Counted from the stretch's first letter, positions 1 through 9,575 are shown. The stretch is DNA of 64,000 bases from Methanothermobacter thermautotrophicus (GCF_014889545.1 NZ_QKOF01000005.1:186001-250000), one strand, 5' to 3'. Numbers and translations: made by a program. Notes: generated by a model from the sequence alone, not told the origin.

Positions 1-247
1 TGACATGACAGGCCGTTCCTGTGCATACCATTACATGCTTTCTTCCCCTTGGCCTGAATCTGAACTGGGCGTAGAAGGTGGCTACCCCGTATAAATGGGC
101 CCTGCTAACCCCTGTGAAGCGTGCTACCTCCTCCAGGGCATCCTCTGGAAGATAACCGTATTCATCCTGTATATCCTGCAGTATGGGTATAATTTCAGAT
201 TTATGACCAGTGTAGACCGCGAATATTCTCCTCAATTCCTCATCCAT
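1..247 (-). CDS. NuoE-like [2Fe-2S] subunit, partial (C-terminus outside window)
   Basis: Only the first 82 codons lie in the window, read on the reverse strand from an ATG at 247 that follows GGAGG. The visible part has the helical N-terminal domain of the NuoE / 24 kDa family (a YGYLPEDAL segment and GVATFYAQF). It then enters the thioredoxin-like domain with C75 and C80 in a C-x4-C pattern (CTGTAC), the first half of the [2Fe-2S] ligand set. Such subunits pass electrons in NADH dehydrogenase-type, hydrogenase and formate dehydrogenase complexes. It is divergent from fdhD, a formate dehydrogenase maturation gene, so a role in a formate dehydrogenase-linked complex is a reasonable inference. 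The other two cysteine ligands and the partner subunits are outside the window. The family call is firm; the complex is not known. Confidence 0.85.
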   Translation of the reverse strand, partial: MDEELRRIFAVYTGHKSEIIPILQDIQDEYGYLPEDALEEVARFTGVSRAHLYGVATFYAQFRFRPRGRKHVMVCTGTACHV

Positions 248-330
248 TCAAAGCCTCCAGGTTAAAGAGTCATGAACTCAAATCTATTATAGATGAAGGA
301 CCAAACATCTGTTTAACTGTTAAGCAAAGT

Positions 331-351
331 GGGATATATGTTTTTATATAC
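331..351 (+). promoter_or_regulatory. Probable TATA region of fdhD
   Basis: The AT-rich stretch contains two TATA-like boxes (around 333-339 and 342-351) 15 to 30 bases ahead of the fdhD ATG at 366. The spacing implies a very short 5' leader, although a GGTGGTGGG ribosome-binding-like stretch also precedes the start. The divergent NuoE-like gene starts at 247, so both genes share this 118-base gap. Confidence 0.45.
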
Positions 352-365
352 CTGGTGGTGGGTTC

Positions 366-1118
366 ATGTCACTTTACAGAGAGGTTGATGCTTTCCGTGT
401 GGATGATGAAAGGAGAAGGATCCATGAAAAAATCGTTAACGACATTGAGGTGCGTATCCGGATAAATGGGGGTATGGAGCAGCGCTTCACTGCAAGTCCC
501 GAGGCCCTTGAGGAGTTTGCAACAGGTTACCTCATAGGTGAGGGTCTGGTGGACTCCGTCGATGACATAGTCTCCATTGAAATCAGCGATAATATAATCG
601 ATGCCGAGATAGAATCAGGGGATCTTGATATACGAAGGGAGCTTGTGATGGGATCCGACTGCTTCGGTGGCTGGAGACAGAGGGTTGAAATGGTGGAACC
701 AGTTGATTCAGACCTGAGAGTCAGGGCTGATGACATATTCAGGGCATTCAAGCGTATGGTGAACTCCGCAATTGTCTGGAGGATGACCGGAGGTACCCAT
801 GTGGCTGCACTTGTAACAGGTGATGAATTCATGGTTTTTGAGGATGTTAGCAGGCATGTGGCTGTGGATAAGGTAATAGGTTCCGGTGCGATGGATGGTG
901 TTAATTTCAGAGAGAGTTTCATTGTCTACAGCGGGAGAATGCCCGCTGATATGCTCATAAAGGTCGTCCGCGCAGGTGTGCCGGTCATAGCATCCAATGC
1001 AGCCCCAACATCCTCAGGGTATGATGCTGCCCAGAGGACGGGTCTTACAATGCTGGGATTCGTGCGCGGGAGGAGATTCAACATATACAGCCACCCTGAG
1101 AGGATAATACCTGGATAA
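366..1118 (+). CDS. fdhD: Formate dehydrogenase accessory sulfurtransferase FdhD
   Basis: The 250-residue product matches the FdhD family over its length (FATGYLIGEG, MTGGTHVAAL, EDVSRHVAVDKVIG, SNAAPTSSGYDAA). FdhD moves sulfur from a cysteine desulfurase to the molybdenum or tungsten cofactor of formate dehydrogenase, and without it the enzyme is inactive. The loop that in E. coli carries two cysteines three residues apart here has only one, C99 in the segment GSDCFGG, followed by glycines. Many homologues keep one cysteine, so this need not mean loss of function. The ATG at 366 follows GGTGGTGGG. The divergent neighbour is an electron-transfer subunit, which fits a formate dehydrogenase locus just outside the window. 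Confidence 0.9.
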   Translation: MSLYREVDAFRVDDERRRIHEKIVNDIEVRIRINGGMEQRFTASPEALEEFATGYLIGEGLVDSVDDIVSIEISDNIIDAEIESGDLDIRRELVMGSDCFGGWRQRVEMVEPVDSDLRVRADDIFRAFKRMVNSAIVWRMTGGTHVAALVTGDEFMVFEDVSRHVAVDKVIGSGAMDGVNFRESFIVYSGRMPADMLIKVVRAGVPVIASNAAPTSSGYDAAQRTGLTMLGFVRGRRFNIYSHPERIIPG

Positions 1119-1306
1119 TTGATTGGAGATAAATTTTCCAGAATACATGAACTGAAAAGTTGAATGGATTCCTGAGGTAAAAGCCAGTGCAGACCCGATC
1201 AGAGTCAGGAAAAACCTGGATGAACTGTAATATTCCAAAAAACTGGGATCCCGGAATTTACCACTCCATTAACTGTTACTCAGTTCACTGTTTTAACTTC
1301 GGTGTG

Positions 1307-1891
1307 CTAATCAAAGGAGCTGTGCCTATGGTGCAGGTCCTCCTCCCTCTTATCAAACCTCTCCATTAGCTCAGCTATGATGCCGTCCAGGAATACCAGG
1401 GCCGATATCTCAAAGAGTGTTCCAAGGGGTGTTCTTGAGTGATGATTGCCCCTCATCTGCCTCTTCATGTAGTCCTTCTCACCGTCAATCTTTGTCCTTC
1501 CCTTTATGGTCACCGTTAGATCTGCCAGCTCTGCCAGGTCAGAGTCAGGGTATGAAGTTACCGCCACGACCCCTGCGCCCCTCTCCCTGGCTATGGAGGC
1601 CGCATTCACGATGTAACTTGTCCTGCCCGAACCTGAAATCGCGATGAGGACGTCACCCTCATTTATTGCAGGGGTTATGGTCTCGCCAACCACGAAGGCG
1701 TTTATCTCAAGGTGCATCAGCCTCATTGCAAAGGCCCTGGCAACAAGGCCTGACCTTCCAAGTCCCAGGACAAAGACGCTGGATGCAGAGGTGAGGATAT
1801 CTATGAAATTCTCAACGGTTTCCTCATCAACATCCCTCTCAATCTTCTCAAGATTATTGATTATGTCCCTGATGGCCTTCTTTATTATCAT
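1307..1891 (-). CDS. hxlB: 6-phospho-3-hexuloisomerase (SIS domain)
   Basis: This is a single SIS (sugar isomerase) domain protein of 194 residues. It has the phosphosugar-binding stretch GLGRSG near the N-terminus, a second one at ISGSGRTS, and the typical end of the hexuloisomerase family (TPLGTLFEISALVFLDGI). It interconverts 3-hexulose 6-phosphate and fructose 6-phosphate, which in methanogens supplies ribulose 5-phosphate by the reverse ribulose monophosphate route. The frame is open for 24 more codons upstream. I chose the ATG at 1891 because GGTG lies seven bases before it and the TATA box at 1921-1930 would place the transcript start near 1898, downstream of the longer alternative. 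No synthase partner lies next to it. Confidence 0.88.
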   Translation of the reverse strand: MIIKKAIRDIINNLEKIERDVDEETVENFIDILTSASSVFVLGLGRSGLVARAFAMRLMHLEINAFVVGETITPAINEGDVLIAISGSGRTSYIVNAASIARERGAGVVAVTSYPDSDLAELADLTVTIKGRTKIDGEKDYMKRQMRGNHHSRTPLGTLFEISALVFLDGIIAELMERFDKREEDLHHRHSSFD

Positions 1892-1920
1892 CGCAACACC
1901 TATACCCATATATGAAGATA

Positions 1921-1932
1921 TGATATAAAAAC
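1921..1932 (-). promoter_or_regulatory. TATA box of hxlB
   Basis: On the reverse strand this reads as a T-rich run followed by TATATCA, about 30 bases before the chosen hxlB start at 1891. That is the spacing expected for an archaeal TATA box with a short leader. Confidence 0.55.
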
Positions 1933-2094
1933 AGTGGGTAATTGACCTGCCTAAAAGGAGCAAAACGTATTACTGTAACATGGAATCTGCTGGAGCAATC
2001 AGATCCTATTTGCTGAATGCAACCGTAAATGAAAATCTACGCTGAATTTGCCCCTGTTAATGAAAAACAGAGCATATAAGGGAAAGGTGTGAGT

Positions 2095-2949
2095 ATGGAT
2101 ATGAAGCCCCTCCCTGGAATGGAGATCAATGGGCACAGATTTGATCACCGGTTCTTCGAGACCCTAAGGGTGATAGGGGAGACCTTCTCACAGAGGAGGG
2201 CTGCCCGAATCCTCGGGGTGTCACCCCAGGTACTCAACAGGAGGGTGCTCAGGGCCGAGTCCCTCCTTGGTGTGAAGCTGGTGAGAAGCAGTGGGGCCGG
2301 ATCAGAACTCACACCTGAGGCCATGGAGATCCTGGGGGCCTACATGCGCCAGATAAGAATACTGGAGGGATCAGGGCCTCCCATGATAGCTGCAGGCTAC
2401 ATATCCTCAAACCTTGTAGAGGCTGCCATTGAGTTTTTGGGATTATCAGCATCCCTATTTTCATGCTGTGATGAGGATTCATTCCATCTTGCAGAGAGGA
2501 GCATGCTTGATGCTGTATTCCTGGATGACCCCCTCCAGGCGTACCGGCGGGACCTTGATTTTGTTCCAATTGCCTATGACCACCTGGTCCTTGTTGGTAG
2601 GAGTGTTAATGATATCAGGGAACTTGATGGCTCCTCCTTCGTGGGGGTTTCCGGGTCGGCCCAGAGGCTGGCATGGGAGGTCCTCTCAGAGGCCGGTGTG
2701 GAATTTGAGGTTGTCAGGGAGGTGAGGTCCCCCTACCATGCCTACAGAATTGTCAGGAATGAGCAGGGGCTGAGCACATTCCTAAATGCTAGTCAATTCC
2801 AGGGTTCTGACATCCTTAGGGCTGAGACAAGGCACGTTATAAGCGCCGTGAAGTGCCGTGATGGTGAGGGGGTCCATGAACTGCTGGAGTTCCTCACCGG
2901 TGAGGGCCAGGCCCTGGTTGCTGAAGCAGGCTTTGAACCCCTTCACTGA
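2095..2949 (+). CDS. LysR-like transcriptional regulator with ligand-binding domain
   Basis: The 284-residue protein begins with a winged helix-turn-helix of the LysR/ModE type: residues about 18-75 include RRAARILGVSPQVLNRRV, followed by LGVKLV and ELTPEA, the usual LysR order. The rest resembles a small periplasmic-binding-protein-like effector domain. A regulatory role is inferred from this architecture; the ligand and targets cannot be read from the sequence. The ATG at 2095 has AGGTG five bases upstream; a GTG at 2089 and an ATG at 2101 are alternatives. The flanking genes (hxlB on the other strand, a PfkB kinase downstream) are possible targets, and the AT-rich repeats before the kinase gene could be operator sites. 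Confidence 0.75.
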   Translation: MDMKPLPGMEINGHRFDHRFFETLRVIGETFSQRRAARILGVSPQVLNRRVLRAESLLGVKLVRSSGAGSELTPEAMEILGAYMRQIRILEGSGPPMIAAGYISSNLVEAAIEFLGLSASLFSCCDEDSFHLAERSMLDAVFLDDPLQAYRRDLDFVPIAYDHLVLVGRSVNDIRELDGSSFVGVSGSAQRLAWEVLSEAGVEFEVVREVRSPYHAYRIVRNEQGLSTFLNASQFQGSDILRAETRHVISAVKCRDGEGVHELLEFLTGEGQALVAEAGFEPLH

Positions 2950-2995
2950 CCAAAACTTAAAACATTTCTGGAATCAGTTACCACGATCTGAGGAC

Positions 2996-3100
2996 TATAA
3001 CAAATAGGTTATAATCCCGATCCAGAAGAGCCCTGGTGAAGCTATAGGCATGTGAAGAAATTCACAGGTTATAACGAATAATCCAATCAGATTATAAACC
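2996..3100 (+). promoter_or_regulatory. AT-rich promoter region with repeated TATAAC-like elements
   Basis: The 187-base gap before the PfkB kinase holds four related elements (ACTATAAC, GGTTATAAT, GGTTATAAC, ATTATAAAC). The last one, near 3089-3098, is correctly placed for a TATA box of the kinase gene at 3137. The two AGGTTATAA copies are about 60 bases apart and may be regulator sites; this is inference only. Confidence 0.4.
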
Positions 3101-3136
3101 AACCCAGACAGAATTAACCCAGATTCAGGTGATCCT

Positions 3137-4066
3137 ATGAGTGAAGACAGAGACCTTCTTGCTGTTGGACATACCGCCTTCGATTACATAATACAGCTGG
3201 ATGAATTCCCAGAACCCAACTCATCAACAGCCATAAAACGCATGAGGAACCTTCATGGGGGAGCAGCCGCAAATGTTGCCCTGGTGGGATCAATGCTGGG
3301 TCTTAGAACATCCCTTGTCTCCGCGGTTGGAGGCGACTTTGAGGGTTCGGAGTACAGGGAGCTCCTTGAGTCAAGTGGTATAGACACCAGTTCCATGATC
3401 ATGGTGCCCGAGGAAAGCACCCCAACAGCCTTTGTGATGACCGATTCAGATCACAACCAGATAAGCTATTTCTACTGGGGCGCTGCAAGGTACTTCAAAT
3501 GCGCCGAGACACCTGAGGATGCAATAAGATCTGCCCGTGCAGTGCACCTCGCAACCGGTGATCCCTCCTTCAACTGCAGGTGCGGGGAATTTGCAAGGTC
3601 CCTTGATAAGATAATAAGCTTTGACCCGGGCCAGGACCTCCACATGTACTCCCGCAGCCAGCTGGAAAGGGCAGTTGGTGTATGCGACATACTCTTCGGC
3701 AACCACCATGAAATAGATCGCATATGCAGCAAACTGTCAGTGGATATCCAGGGCCTCAGGGAGATGGGTCCCGGGGTGGTGGTTAAGACCTACGGCAAGG
3801 AGGGAAGCATCATATACTCAGATGATGTGATAAGGATAGACGCCATACCCAGGGAGGCCGCCGACCCCACAGGTGCGGGGGACTCCTACCGTGCTGGCTT
3901 CATGAGGGCCTACCTCCAAGGCGCAGACCTTGAAACATGCGGACGGTTCGCATCCGCAGTCGCATCATTCATAGTTGAGGAGGAGGGCACCCAGACAAAC
4001 ATCCCCGACACCGGAAAGGTCATGAAGCGCTTCGTTGAGCACTGGGGCTACGAACCGGTGATATGA
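3137..4066 (+). CDS. PfkB-family sugar or nucleoside kinase
   Basis: The 309-residue protein belongs to the ribokinase/PfkB superfamily. It has the N-terminal substrate glycines (GGAAANVA near residues 41-48) and the C-terminal signature DPTGAGDSYRAGF, whose second aspartate is the catalytic base and whose glycines form the anion hole. Members phosphorylate sugars or nucleosides with ATP; the exact substrate is not certain here. Archaeal relatives include broad-specificity nucleoside kinases, which is my preferred guess. The ATG at 3137 has a strong AGGTGATCC site immediately before it. It stands alone between a LysR-like regulator gene and thiC. Confidence 0.82.
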   Translation: MSEDRDLLAVGHTAFDYIIQLDEFPEPNSSTAIKRMRNLHGGAAANVALVGSMLGLRTSLVSAVGGDFEGSEYRELLESSGIDTSSMIMVPEESTPTAFVMTDSDHNQISYFYWGAARYFKCAETPEDAIRSARAVHLATGDPSFNCRCGEFARSLDKIISFDPGQDLHMYSRSQLERAVGVCDILFGNHHEIDRICSKLSVDIQGLREMGPGVVVKTYGKEGSIIYSDDVIRIDAIPREAADPTGAGDSYRAGFMRAYLQGADLETCGRFASAVASFIVEEEGTQTNIPDTGKVMKRFVEHWGYEPVI

Positions 4067-4170
4067 GGACTCACTTAAACTGTGACAAACAGATATGCGG
4101 TCATGGAAGCAGCCAGTGACGGAGGACATCAAAGATCCTTTAAGAGTATTAACGGGGTCTGAAACAGTAG

Positions 4171-4180
4171 TTTTTATAAC
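4171..4180 (+). promoter_or_regulatory. TATA box of thiC
   Basis: TTTTTATAAC lies about 100 bases before the thiC start, so the transcript should carry a leader of some 70 to 80 bases. That is long for this genome and leaves room for leader control. The palindrome at 4238-4249 lies inside the leader. Confidence 0.5.
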
Positions 4181-4237
4181 TGGAGGGATCCAATCAATAT
4201 GATATCCACAGATCTTATTTCCGCTGATCCAGATCAT

Positions 4238-4249
4238 ACCCCAAGGGGT
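4238..4249. promoter_or_regulatory. 12-base perfect palindrome in the thiC leader
   Basis: ACCCCAAGGGGT is a perfect palindrome 28 bases before the thiC ATG and upstream of its GGTGAT ribosome binding site. It could be a protein-binding operator or a small hairpin in the leader RNA. I saw no TPP riboswitch core here. Confidence 0.4.
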
Positions 4250-4276
4250 TAAGGGTCAAACCAGAAGGGTGATTAG

Positions 4277-5578
4277 ATGACTCAAATGGATGAAGCTAAA
4301 AAAGGTGTTATAACAGATGAAATGAAAGCGGTGGCGGAGGCAGAGAACGTCACCCCAGAGTTTGTGAGAAGAGGAGTTGCCAGCGGGAAAATAGCCATCC
4401 CAAGCAACCTTAACCGTGAAGATGTTGCAGCTGTCGGCATAGGCGCAGGTCTGAGGACCAAGGTCAACGCCACCATAGGAACATCCACAGACATCGTCGA
4501 CTTTGAAATGGAGGAGAAGAAGGCCAGAATTGCAATTGAAAACAGGGCAGACACACTCATGGAGCTCTCAGTCGGCGGCGACCTTGATGAGATAAGGAGA
4601 AGAATCCTTGACATCTCACCCATACCCGTTGGGAGCGTGCCGGTCTATCAGGCAGCCATTGAGACCATAAGGGAGAAGGGTGCTGCCATCTACATGGACG
4701 AGGACGTCATGTTCAGGGCCATTGAGAAACAGGCAAAGGATGGTATAGACTTCATGGCCATCCACTGCAGTGTCAATAGGGAAACCCTCAGGAGGCTCAA
4801 AAGGCAGGGCCGTGAAGGCGGCCTTGTGAGCAGGGGAGGGGCCTTCGTATCAGCATGGATGGTTGAAAACGGGCTGGAAAACCCCCTCTATGAGAACTTC
4901 GATTACATACTGGAGATTGCGAAGGAGCACGACTTCGTGCTTTCAATGGCCAATGCCATGCGCGCCGGTGCCATCGCAGACTCAACCGACAGGGCCCAGG
5001 TACAGGAGCTCATAGTACTCGGTGAACTCATCGACAGGGCAAGGGAGGCCGGTGTCCAGACCATCGTTGAGGGTCCGGGCCACATACCCCTCAATGAGAT
5101 AAAGGCCAATGTTATACTACAGAAGAAACTCTGCAGGGGAGCCCCATTCTACATGCTGGGACCCATAGTCACAGATATAGGTGCAGGTTATGACCACATA
5201 GTGTCATCCATAGGGGCAGCCGCATCAGCAGCTGCAGGTGCAGACTTCATATGCTATGTCACGCCGGCAGAACACCTCGCCCTCCCATACCCCGATGATG
5301 TGAAGGAGGGTGTCATAGCAACAAGGATAGGTGCCTACGTGGGTGACATGGTCAAGGGCGTCCACAGCGGAGAGAAGGACCTTGAAATGGCCAACGCCCG
5401 TAAGAAGCTCAACTGGGAGGCCCAGTTCGATGCAGCCATGTGCCCTGCTGAAGCGAGGCGCATAAGGGATGAGAGGCCCCCTGAGGACCCGGACACCTGT
5501 ACAATGTGCGGGGAGTACTGCGCCGTCAAGATCGTTAACGAGTGGCTTGACAGTGCAGATACAAGGATCTTCGACTGA
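4277..5578 (+). CDS. thiC: Phosphomethylpyrimidine synthase ThiC
   Basis: ThiC is the radical SAM enzyme that rearranges aminoimidazole ribonucleotide into hydroxymethylpyrimidine phosphate, the pyrimidine half of thiamine. The 433-residue product is the short archaeal form, lacking the N-terminal extension of bacterial ThiC. The family core is clear ([42 protein letters not shown]). The C-terminal [4Fe-4S] ligands are C408, C411 and C415, a C-x2-C-x3-C pattern, one residue shorter than the C-x2-C-x4-C of the E. coli enzyme. GGTGATTAG precedes the ATG. A seven-T run follows the stop codon. The first lines of the product resemble archaeal ThiC paralogues, and a second copy may exist elsewhere. 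Confidence 0.95.
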   Translation: MTQMDEAKKGVITDEMKAVAEAENVTPEFVRRGVASGKIAIPSNLNREDVAAVGIGAGLRTKVNATIGTSTDIVDFEMEEKKARIAIENRADTLMELSVGGDLDEIRRRILDISPIPVGSVPVYQAAIETIREKGAAIYMDEDVMFRAIEKQAKDGIDFMAIHCSVNRETLRRLKRQGREGGLVSRGGAFVSAWMVENGLENPLYENFDYILEIAKEHDFVLSMANAMRAGAIADSTDRAQVQELIVLGELIDRAREAGVQTIVEGPGHIPLNEIKANVILQKKLCRGAPFYMLGPIVTDIGAGYDHIVSSIGAAASAAAGADFICYVTPAEHLALPYPDDVKEGVIATRIGAYVGDMVKGVHSGEKDLEMANARKKLNWEAQFDAAMCPAEARRIRDERPPEDPDTCTMCGEYCAVKIVNEWLDSADTRIFD

Positions 5579-5591
5579 AACCCCCCGCTCC

Positions 5592-5598
5592 TTTTTTT
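5592..5598 (+). terminator. Oligo-T terminator after thiC
   Basis: A run of seven T follows a C-rich stretch 14 bases after the thiC stop codon, the usual form of intrinsic terminators in methanogens. Confidence 0.55.
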
Positions 5599-5676
5599 GA
5601 GAAGATTAATATATTTTGAAGTTCACACACTTTTTTATCTCACTGATTCTATCACGTTTTTATACAGGTGATCTCT

Positions 5677-7251
5677 TTGAAGCACTGGATTGAAAGGATA
5701 GCTGATGAACTTAAGGATAGGGATGTTGACGAGCACGTTGTTGCCAGTGGAACATCCATATCAGGCTCAATACATATAGGGAATTCCTGCGACGTTTTCA
5801 TAGCAAGCTCCATAGCCAATTCACTCAAAAGGGACGGCTTCAAATCAAGGACCGTCTGGATAGCCGACGACCACGACCCCCTCAGAAAGGTGCCCTACCC
5901 CCTCCCAGAAAGTTATGAGAAGTACCTCGGGGTGCCCTATTCCATGATACCCTGCCCTGAGGGCTGCTGTGAGAGCTTCGTCGAACACTTCCAGAGGCCC
6001 TTCCTGGAGGCCCTTGAAAGGTTCAGGATAAGGGTCGAGCACTACTCCGGGGCCCGCATGTACACGGAGGGCCTCTACAATGATTACATAAGAACATCCC
6101 TTGAAAGGGCCCATGATATAAGGGAGATATTCAACAGGTTCAGGGACAGGCCCCTGAGGGATGACTGGCTACCCTACAACCCCATCTGTGAGAAGTGTGG
6201 CCGTGTGAACACGACGGAGGCCTATGACTTTGATGGAGATACTGTGAGGTACAGGTGTAAATGTGGCTTCGATGGGGAGATGGATATAAAATCCGGCCAC
6301 GGTAAACTCACATGGAGGGTTGAGTGGGCTGCCAGGTGGAAGATCCTCGGCGTCACCTGTGAACCCTTCGGTAAGGATCATGCAGCAAGTGGAGGCTCCT
6401 ATGACGTCAGCAGCATCATATCAGAGGAGATATTCGAGTACCCTGCGCCCTACCCTGTACCCTATGAGTGGATAACCCTCAGGGGGGAGGCCATGTCCAA
6501 GTCAAGGGGCGTCTTCTTCACGCCGGGCCAGTGGCTTGAGATAGGACCCCCTGAAAGCCTCAACTACTTCATATTCCGGAGCAAGCCCATGAAGCACAAG
6601 GACTTCAACCCTGACATGCCATTCCTTGACCTCATGGACCAGTTCGACAGGACAGAGAGGATCTACTATGGGCTGGAGGATGCTGCATCAGAGAAGGAGG
6701 AAGAGAAACTCAGGAACATATACCGGGTTTCGATGATAGAGGAATTCGATCTACCACTCAGGCCATCCTATCGCTTCATGACGGTCGCCTGCCAGATAGC
6801 AGGGGATGACCCTGAAAGGCTCTACGACATCCTCAAAAGGAATTCACAGCTCCCAGAGGAATTTATGGACCTTGACCTGGATCAGCTCACAGATAAACAG
6901 CTTGAACAGTTAAATGAACGTGTAGAGAACGTTAAAAACTGGTTAAGGCTTTACGCCCCTGAATTCGTCAAGTTCCATGTTCAGGAGGAGCTTCCTGATG
7001 TTGAATTATCAGAGCCCCAGATGAAATTCCTCCATGAAGTTGCGGACCTCATGGAGTCCAGGGAGATGACCGCCGAGGAACTCCACGACGAGATGTACAG
7101 CATACTCCGAAGGCATGGACTTAAACCCCAGAAGGCATTCCAGGCAATATACAGGGTCCTCATAGGTAAGAAGATGGGTCCAAGGGCAGCCTCCTTCCTC
7201 CTCTCACTTGAGAGGGACTTCGTTATAAGGAGGCTCAGACTGGAGGCCTGA
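5677..7251 (+). CDS. lysS: Lysyl-tRNA synthetase, class I
   Basis: This is the Rossmann-fold class I LysRS found in most archaea, which charges tRNA-Lys with lysine. It shows HIGN at about residues 33-36, the KMSKS-type AMSKS loop near 272-276, and a cysteine cluster (CEKCG ... CKCG) around 170-200 typical of the family. The product is 524 residues with the proposed TTG start at 5677. I prefer this to the GTG at 5668 because GGTGA ends five bases before the TTG and because family members begin within a residue or two of the conserved HW. The CGSC-motif gene starts one base after the stop codon, so the two are probably co-transcribed. Confidence 0.94.
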   Translation: MKHWIERIADELKDRDVDEHVVASGTSISGSIHIGNSCDVFIASSIANSLKRDGFKSRTVWIADDHDPLRKVPYPLPESYEKYLGVPYSMIPCPEGCCESFVEHFQRPFLEALERFRIRVEHYSGARMYTEGLYNDYIRTSLERAHDIREIFNRFRDRPLRDDWLPYNPICEKCGRVNTTEAYDFDGDTVRYRCKCGFDGEMDIKSGHGKLTWRVEWAARWKILGVTCEPFGKDHAASGGSYDVSSIISEEIFEYPAPYPVPYEWITLRGEAMSKSRGVFFTPGQWLEIGPPESLNYFIFRSKPMKHKDFNPDMPFLDLMDQFDRTERIYYGLEDAASEKEEEKLRNIYRVSMIEEFDLPLRPSYRFMTVACQIAGDDPERLYDILKRNSQLPEEFMDLDLDQLTDKQLEQLNERVENVKNWLRLYAPEFVKFHVQEELPDVELSEPQMKFLHEVADLMESREMTAEELHDEMYSILRRHGLKPQKAFQAIYRVLIGKKMGPRAASFLLSLERDFVIRRLRLEA

Positions 7252-7252
7252 T

Positions 7253-7762
7253 ATGAAGATCAGGATAGTTGAAAGGGAGGTCATGAACCCCCTGGCGGAT
7301 ACCTGCATGGATGAGATTCCCGTCAACAGAATAGGTGATGTCAGGACAGTCACACTCCTCGACAACACCAAACCAGGCGCAAGGACAATACTGGAGGCTG
7401 TTGAGTCCTCTCTGGAAAGTTTAAGATTCCTGTGGTCAAAGAAACCTGCAGGTGCGCCTGCAACAGAGGCCCAGATCAATGGGGCCAGACAGGGTGACCT
7501 CTGCATACTCGCCCTGGGTGACTGTGGATCCTGCACAACCTGGGTGATCCTCGACGCAATTCGCCTGGAGGGTATGGGGGTTCCAACAATCTCCATCTGT
7601 TCAGACCGTTTCAGGGAGTATGCAGAGAAACTTGCAGCCGCCCACGGGATGCCTGACCTCCGGATAGTTGAGATAGAACACCCCATAGCTGGACTGGAGT
7701 CTGAGGATATCCTCAGAAAGGCAAGGAAGATAATTCCATCAATACTGGAACATCTGAGGTGA
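7253..7762 (+). CDS. CGSC-motif protein resembling the UGSC selenoprotein family
   Basis: The 169-residue protein carries the segment [15 protein letters not shown], with C91 and C94 forming a CGSC redox-like motif at the end of a predicted strand and the start of a helix. I recognise this as similar to the UGSC family, in which the first position is selenocysteine in some bacteria. Here it is cysteine (codon TGT), so this would be a cysteine form. Biochemical function is unknown; a thiol redox or metal role is a guess from the motif. The ATG lies one base after the lysS stop codon, and the next gene follows after four bases, so the pair is very likely translated from one message. Confidence 0.7.
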   Translation: MKIRIVEREVMNPLADTCMDEIPVNRIGDVRTVTLLDNTKPGARTILEAVESSLESLRFLWSKKPAGAPATEAQINGARQGDLCILALGDCGSCTTWVILDAIRLEGMGVPTISICSDRFREYAEKLAAAHGMPDLRIVEIEHPIAGLESEDILRKARKIIPSILEHLR

Positions 7763-7766
7763 TAGG

Positions 7767-8870
7767 TTGGTTAAAATTGATAAATCATGCGGATGCCTCA
7801 TAGATGACCTCCTGGATGATAACAGGCTCTGCGGTTCCTCAGGGGAGGATATGAAGGTCATGGTCGACCCTGACCCTGAGAGGATCAGCCTTGAGTTTTA
7901 TGAGAAGAGGATGACCGACGGCCTCCCCATAATACCCCCAACACAGGTACGTGTGGAGAAATTCTACAGGTACACCTCCCGGGATCCCGGGGATGTCATA
8001 GCAGCATTACCCCCAAGGATGGGGATGGCGACCGTGGAGAAGGTGGCTGTTAACGCGGTCATGGCCGGCTGCATACCACAGATGATGCCGCTCCTCGAGT
8101 CATGCATTGAGGGTATCGGAAGGGAGGAATTCAACCTTGCAGGTATAAACGCCACCACCCACCCTGTAGCCGTTGCTGTGGTGGTCAATGGGCCTGTTGT
8201 CAGGGACCTGAACTTCAACCCGGGGGCCGGGTGCCTTGGACCCGGAAACCTTCCAGGTGCAACCCTGGGGCGTGCACTGCGGCTCTGCCTCATGAACATA
8301 GCAGGGGCTGTTCCGGGTGTGGGGGACCATGCCACAATGGGTTCCCCTGCAAAGTACAGCTACTGCCTTGCAGAGAATGAGGATGAGAGCCCCTGGGAGC
8401 CATTACACGTTGAGAGGGGCCTATCAGGAGATGATAGTGCTGTTACCCTCCTGGGGGTTGAGGCACCCCATAATGTGAATGACCACCGGAGCAGGGAGCC
8501 CGAGGACCTCCTTGACACCATAATCCATACGGCCTCAACTGCCGGCTGCAACAACAGCCACGTCCCGGGGGAGCTTCTTGTGATAATGAGCCCGGAACAT
8601 GCAGAGACCCTTGCATCCCATGGATGGACCCGGGATGACGTCAAGGACTATATCCATGAGGGGGCAGTTGTACCTGCAGGGCTGGCTGACCGTGGGGGCA
8701 GGAAGCTGGATGATTGTCTCATTGTGGATGGTATGGTCCATCTAACGAGGAGCCCCTCTGACGTTGTTCTCGTTGTGGCGGGTGGGGTGGGAAGGCACAC
8801 CATGATAGCCCATGGATTCGGTGGCTCATCAGAGTCCCAGACAGTTCCTGTGAGGTTCCCTGAAGATTGA
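7767..8870 (+). CDS. Conserved protein paired with the CGSC-motif gene
   Basis: The 367-residue product has no domain I can name with confidence. It is rich in glycine and has conserved-looking blocks ([64 protein letters not shown]). Cysteines C8, C10 and C22 cluster at the N-terminus, and further single cysteines are scattered. There are no membrane segments or signal peptide. The TTG start has GAGGTGATAGG directly before it and lies four bases after the CGSC-motif gene. Close coupling suggests the two proteins act together, perhaps as subunits; this is inference. A T6 run at 8902-8907 ends the unit. Confidence 0.72.
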   Translation: MVKIDKSCGCLIDDLLDDNRLCGSSGEDMKVMVDPDPERISLEFYEKRMTDGLPIIPPTQVRVEKFYRYTSRDPGDVIAALPPRMGMATVEKVAVNAVMAGCIPQMMPLLESCIEGIGREEFNLAGINATTHPVAVAVVVNGPVVRDLNFNPGAGCLGPGNLPGATLGRALRLCLMNIAGAVPGVGDHATMGSPAKYSYCLAENEDESPWEPLHVERGLSGDDSAVTLLGVEAPHNVNDHRSREPEDLLDTIIHTASTAGCNNSHVPGELLVIMSPEHAETLASHGWTRDDVKDYIHEGAVVPAGLADRGGRKLDDCLIVDGMVHLTRSPSDVVLVVAGGVGRHTMIAHGFGGSSESQTVPVRFPED

Positions 8871-8901
8871 AGCCTCCAGTGGTTCTCTGACTTACATTCT
8901 A

Positions 8902-8907
8902 TTTTTT
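8902..8907 (+). terminator. Oligo-T terminator of the lysS-CGSC unit
   Basis: A six-T run lies about 32 bases after the stop codon of the last gene. A second run of seven T follows at 8965-8971 and may act as a backup. Confidence 0.5.
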
Positions 8908-9486
8908 GATTCTATAACATTCCTTAGAACTAGATCCTCCAGGCCTAGAGCACTCTTAAGGGCGTTTTTTTAACTGATTTATTATAATAGAGCGATATTA
9001 TCCCCATATTGGTCACCAATGTATTAAAGCCTGCGCAAATACGCATAAACGAGAAACTAAAGGCAACTATCATTGAAGAAAGGTAGGAATTCCGCGCAGA
9101 GAAACCATTAAACAGGTTGTTTGGCTCAAATTAGGAATACTGGAATGTTAGAGCAGATGAAAGCTTTTTTAGTGATTATATCGGTTATATACCTCCTGGG
9201 CTACGATAATACCCTTCTAGCTTCGAATAAGGTGATCTGTAACTCCCTCACCTAATCCCCATCCGTTAACTTAAAAGATCTGATATCCAGAACGAGACTC
9301 CCTGGATCCTTATATGGAGCTCATAGTTCAGTATCAGTTTTCATGGTCTACTGGAGACAGTGAAAAGTCAGTGTCTATAGGCGAATTCCTGACAAAAAAT
9401 AGAGCCAATTTAAAAGGGCGCTCCCCCCAAGTAAACCGTTATCCATGATCCAGAGTGTCATGAATCTGAAAGGAGGAGGTGGGTGA

Positions 9487-9575
9487 ATGAGCAAAGAAGT
9501 GCTTGACCCCTTCAGGTCTCCATTCAGAATATAAGGAGAATTCCAGATGATGACCCTGCAAAATATAAGGGATAA
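9487..9575 (+). pseudogene. Possible 5' remnant of a lost gene (or a very small peptide gene)
   Basis: An ATG at 9487 follows GGAGGAGGTGGGTGA, one of the best ribosome binding sites in the window. It opens a 15-codon frame (MSKEVLDPFRSPFRI) ending at 9534. In the neighbouring frame the reading continues without a break as NIRRIPDDDPAKYKG to a stop at 9573-9575. The joined peptide looks more like real protein than either half, as if one base were lost near 9525. No family was recognised. It could be the start of a deleted gene, or chance. Confidence 0.3.
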
